Assembly (NCBI GenBank): GCA_945868935.1
Contig: CAMBNE010000084.1
Location: 1 to 5,755, forward strand
Length of the DNA stretch: 5,755 bases
Reading direction: 5' to 3'
DNA from: an uncultured Clostridia bacterium
Lineage (GTDB): Bacteria; Bacillota; Clostridia; Oscillospirales; Acutalibacteraceae
The notes under the pieces were generated by a model, which saw nothing but the letters and a program-made list of their open reading frames with translations, was not told the origin of the DNA and did no database searches. Each line of letters starts with the position of its first letter. Positions within the stretch are counted from its first letter, which is position 1. A program made the position numbers and the translations under genes. Positions 5,331 through 5,755 of this stretch are shown here, piece after piece.

Positions 5331-5755
5331 TTAGTTATTAAGCTCGTAGTATTTAATATTAATTTTTGGAAGTGAAACATTATTTCCTAAAACAGTTTCG
5401 TATGTATAATTTCCGTCACAAGTGCCCCAGAAAGTAATAACATCATCTTCAAGGAGTTTGTCCTCACCATCGGGAATTTCCACTGTAGCAAAAATTGTGT
5501 CAGTCCAAAATACGGTGTCCGAGTATTCAAACTCTTCTTTTGTAATATTGATTCTTAAATCAACCGTATCACCCAAAGCAGATTCCTGCACCTGAATGAT
5601 TTCTCCCGTGAGCTTGTAATTATTGCCTTTGTATTTATCGGGATTTCTTGATAAAGTCTTAAAGTCAATAGTATCGCAACTGTCTTTAAACTCTTTTTCA
5701 ACTTTCTTCGGGTCCTCAGTAGGTTTTTCGGTGGTCGGCTCAACTGTAGTTGGTT
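5331..5755 (-). CDS. Exported lipoprotein-like protein, C-terminal part (partial, moron candidate)
   Basis: The frame is open to the right edge, so the N-terminus and any signal peptide are outside the window; 140 residues are visible. It opens with a Pro/Thr/Glu linker (PTTVEPTTEKPTEDPKK), the low-complexity spacer that commonly follows a lipoprotein signal in Clostridia. The folded domain then begins EFKDSCDTIDFKTLSRNPDK and YKGNNYKLTGEIIQVQES. The R-N-P-D-K-Y-K-G plus [KV]-x-x-G-x-[IV]-x-x-[VI] layout suggests a small OB-fold-like beta-barrel seen in secreted Firmicute proteins (tRNA_anti-like group). The rest includes DLRINITKEEF and DKLLEDDVITFWGTCDGNYT, compatible with further barrel strands, and the end is KINIKYYELNN. 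It is not a tail structural protein by appearance, and a terminator follows it. Function is unknown. An internal GTG at 5591 is not the start, since the frame continues upstream with clear coding character. Confidence 0.78.
   Translation of the reverse strand, partial: PTTVEPTTEKPTEDPKKVEKEFKDSCDTIDFKTLSRNPDKYKGNNYKLTGEIIQVQESALGDTVDLRINITKEEFEYSDTVFWTDTIFATVEIPDGEDKLLEDDVITFWGTCDGNYTYETVLGNNVSLPKINIKYYELNN

Noticed and set aside
5555..5743. A 62-codon minus-strand frame rich in Arg and Lys at the right edge
   Set aside because: It overlaps the exported-protein frame, which continues open to the edge with clear linker and domain character.

Overview
This window is part of a tailed-phage genome, most likely a siphovirus-type phage or prophage of a low-G+C Firmicute. 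The small-protein families and fibre domains resemble those of gut Clostridia (Ruminococcus-like hosts), but that placement is inference from protein style, not from a search. All genes lie on the minus strand, so transcription runs from high to low coordinates. Genes are packed with gaps of 1-16 bases or short overlaps from 5211 down to 1. I see no tRNA, rRNA, CRISPR or insertion sequence.

In the direction of transcription, the window opens (5755-5331) inside the C-terminal part of a secreted or lipoprotein-like protein with a Pro/Thr/Glu linker. A 119-base non-coding gap follows (5212-5330), holding two hairpins, one of which is a good minus-strand intrinsic terminator. The tail-tip block comes next: a DUF6711-like tail protein (5211-4807), a baseplate hub/tail protein (4796-3534), a first fibre or baseplate protein (3559-2840), a small conserved phage protein (2829-2584), a BppU-type baseplate protein with a collagen-like stretch (2582-1641), a LamG/concanavalin-like probable receptor-binding protein (1648-1016) and a 112-residue conserved phage protein (1001-663).

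The last block is the lysis end: a tiny XkdX-like protein (682-539), a one-helix membrane protein (537-241), an r1t-type holin (239-27) and the first eight codons of a further gene (24-1), whose position suggests the endolysin.

Together the genes describe the distal tail: hub, then baseplate and fibre adaptors, then receptor-binding tips, followed by holin and probable lysin. Three observations stand out. A moron-like exported-protein gene with its own terminator sits directly upstream of the tail-tip genes. Composition changes abruptly within or between the fibre genes, as expected of exchanged host-range modules. Several successive genes share near-identical C-terminal tails because the ribosome binding site of the next gene is encoded in their last codons. 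I see no convincing wholly new system.
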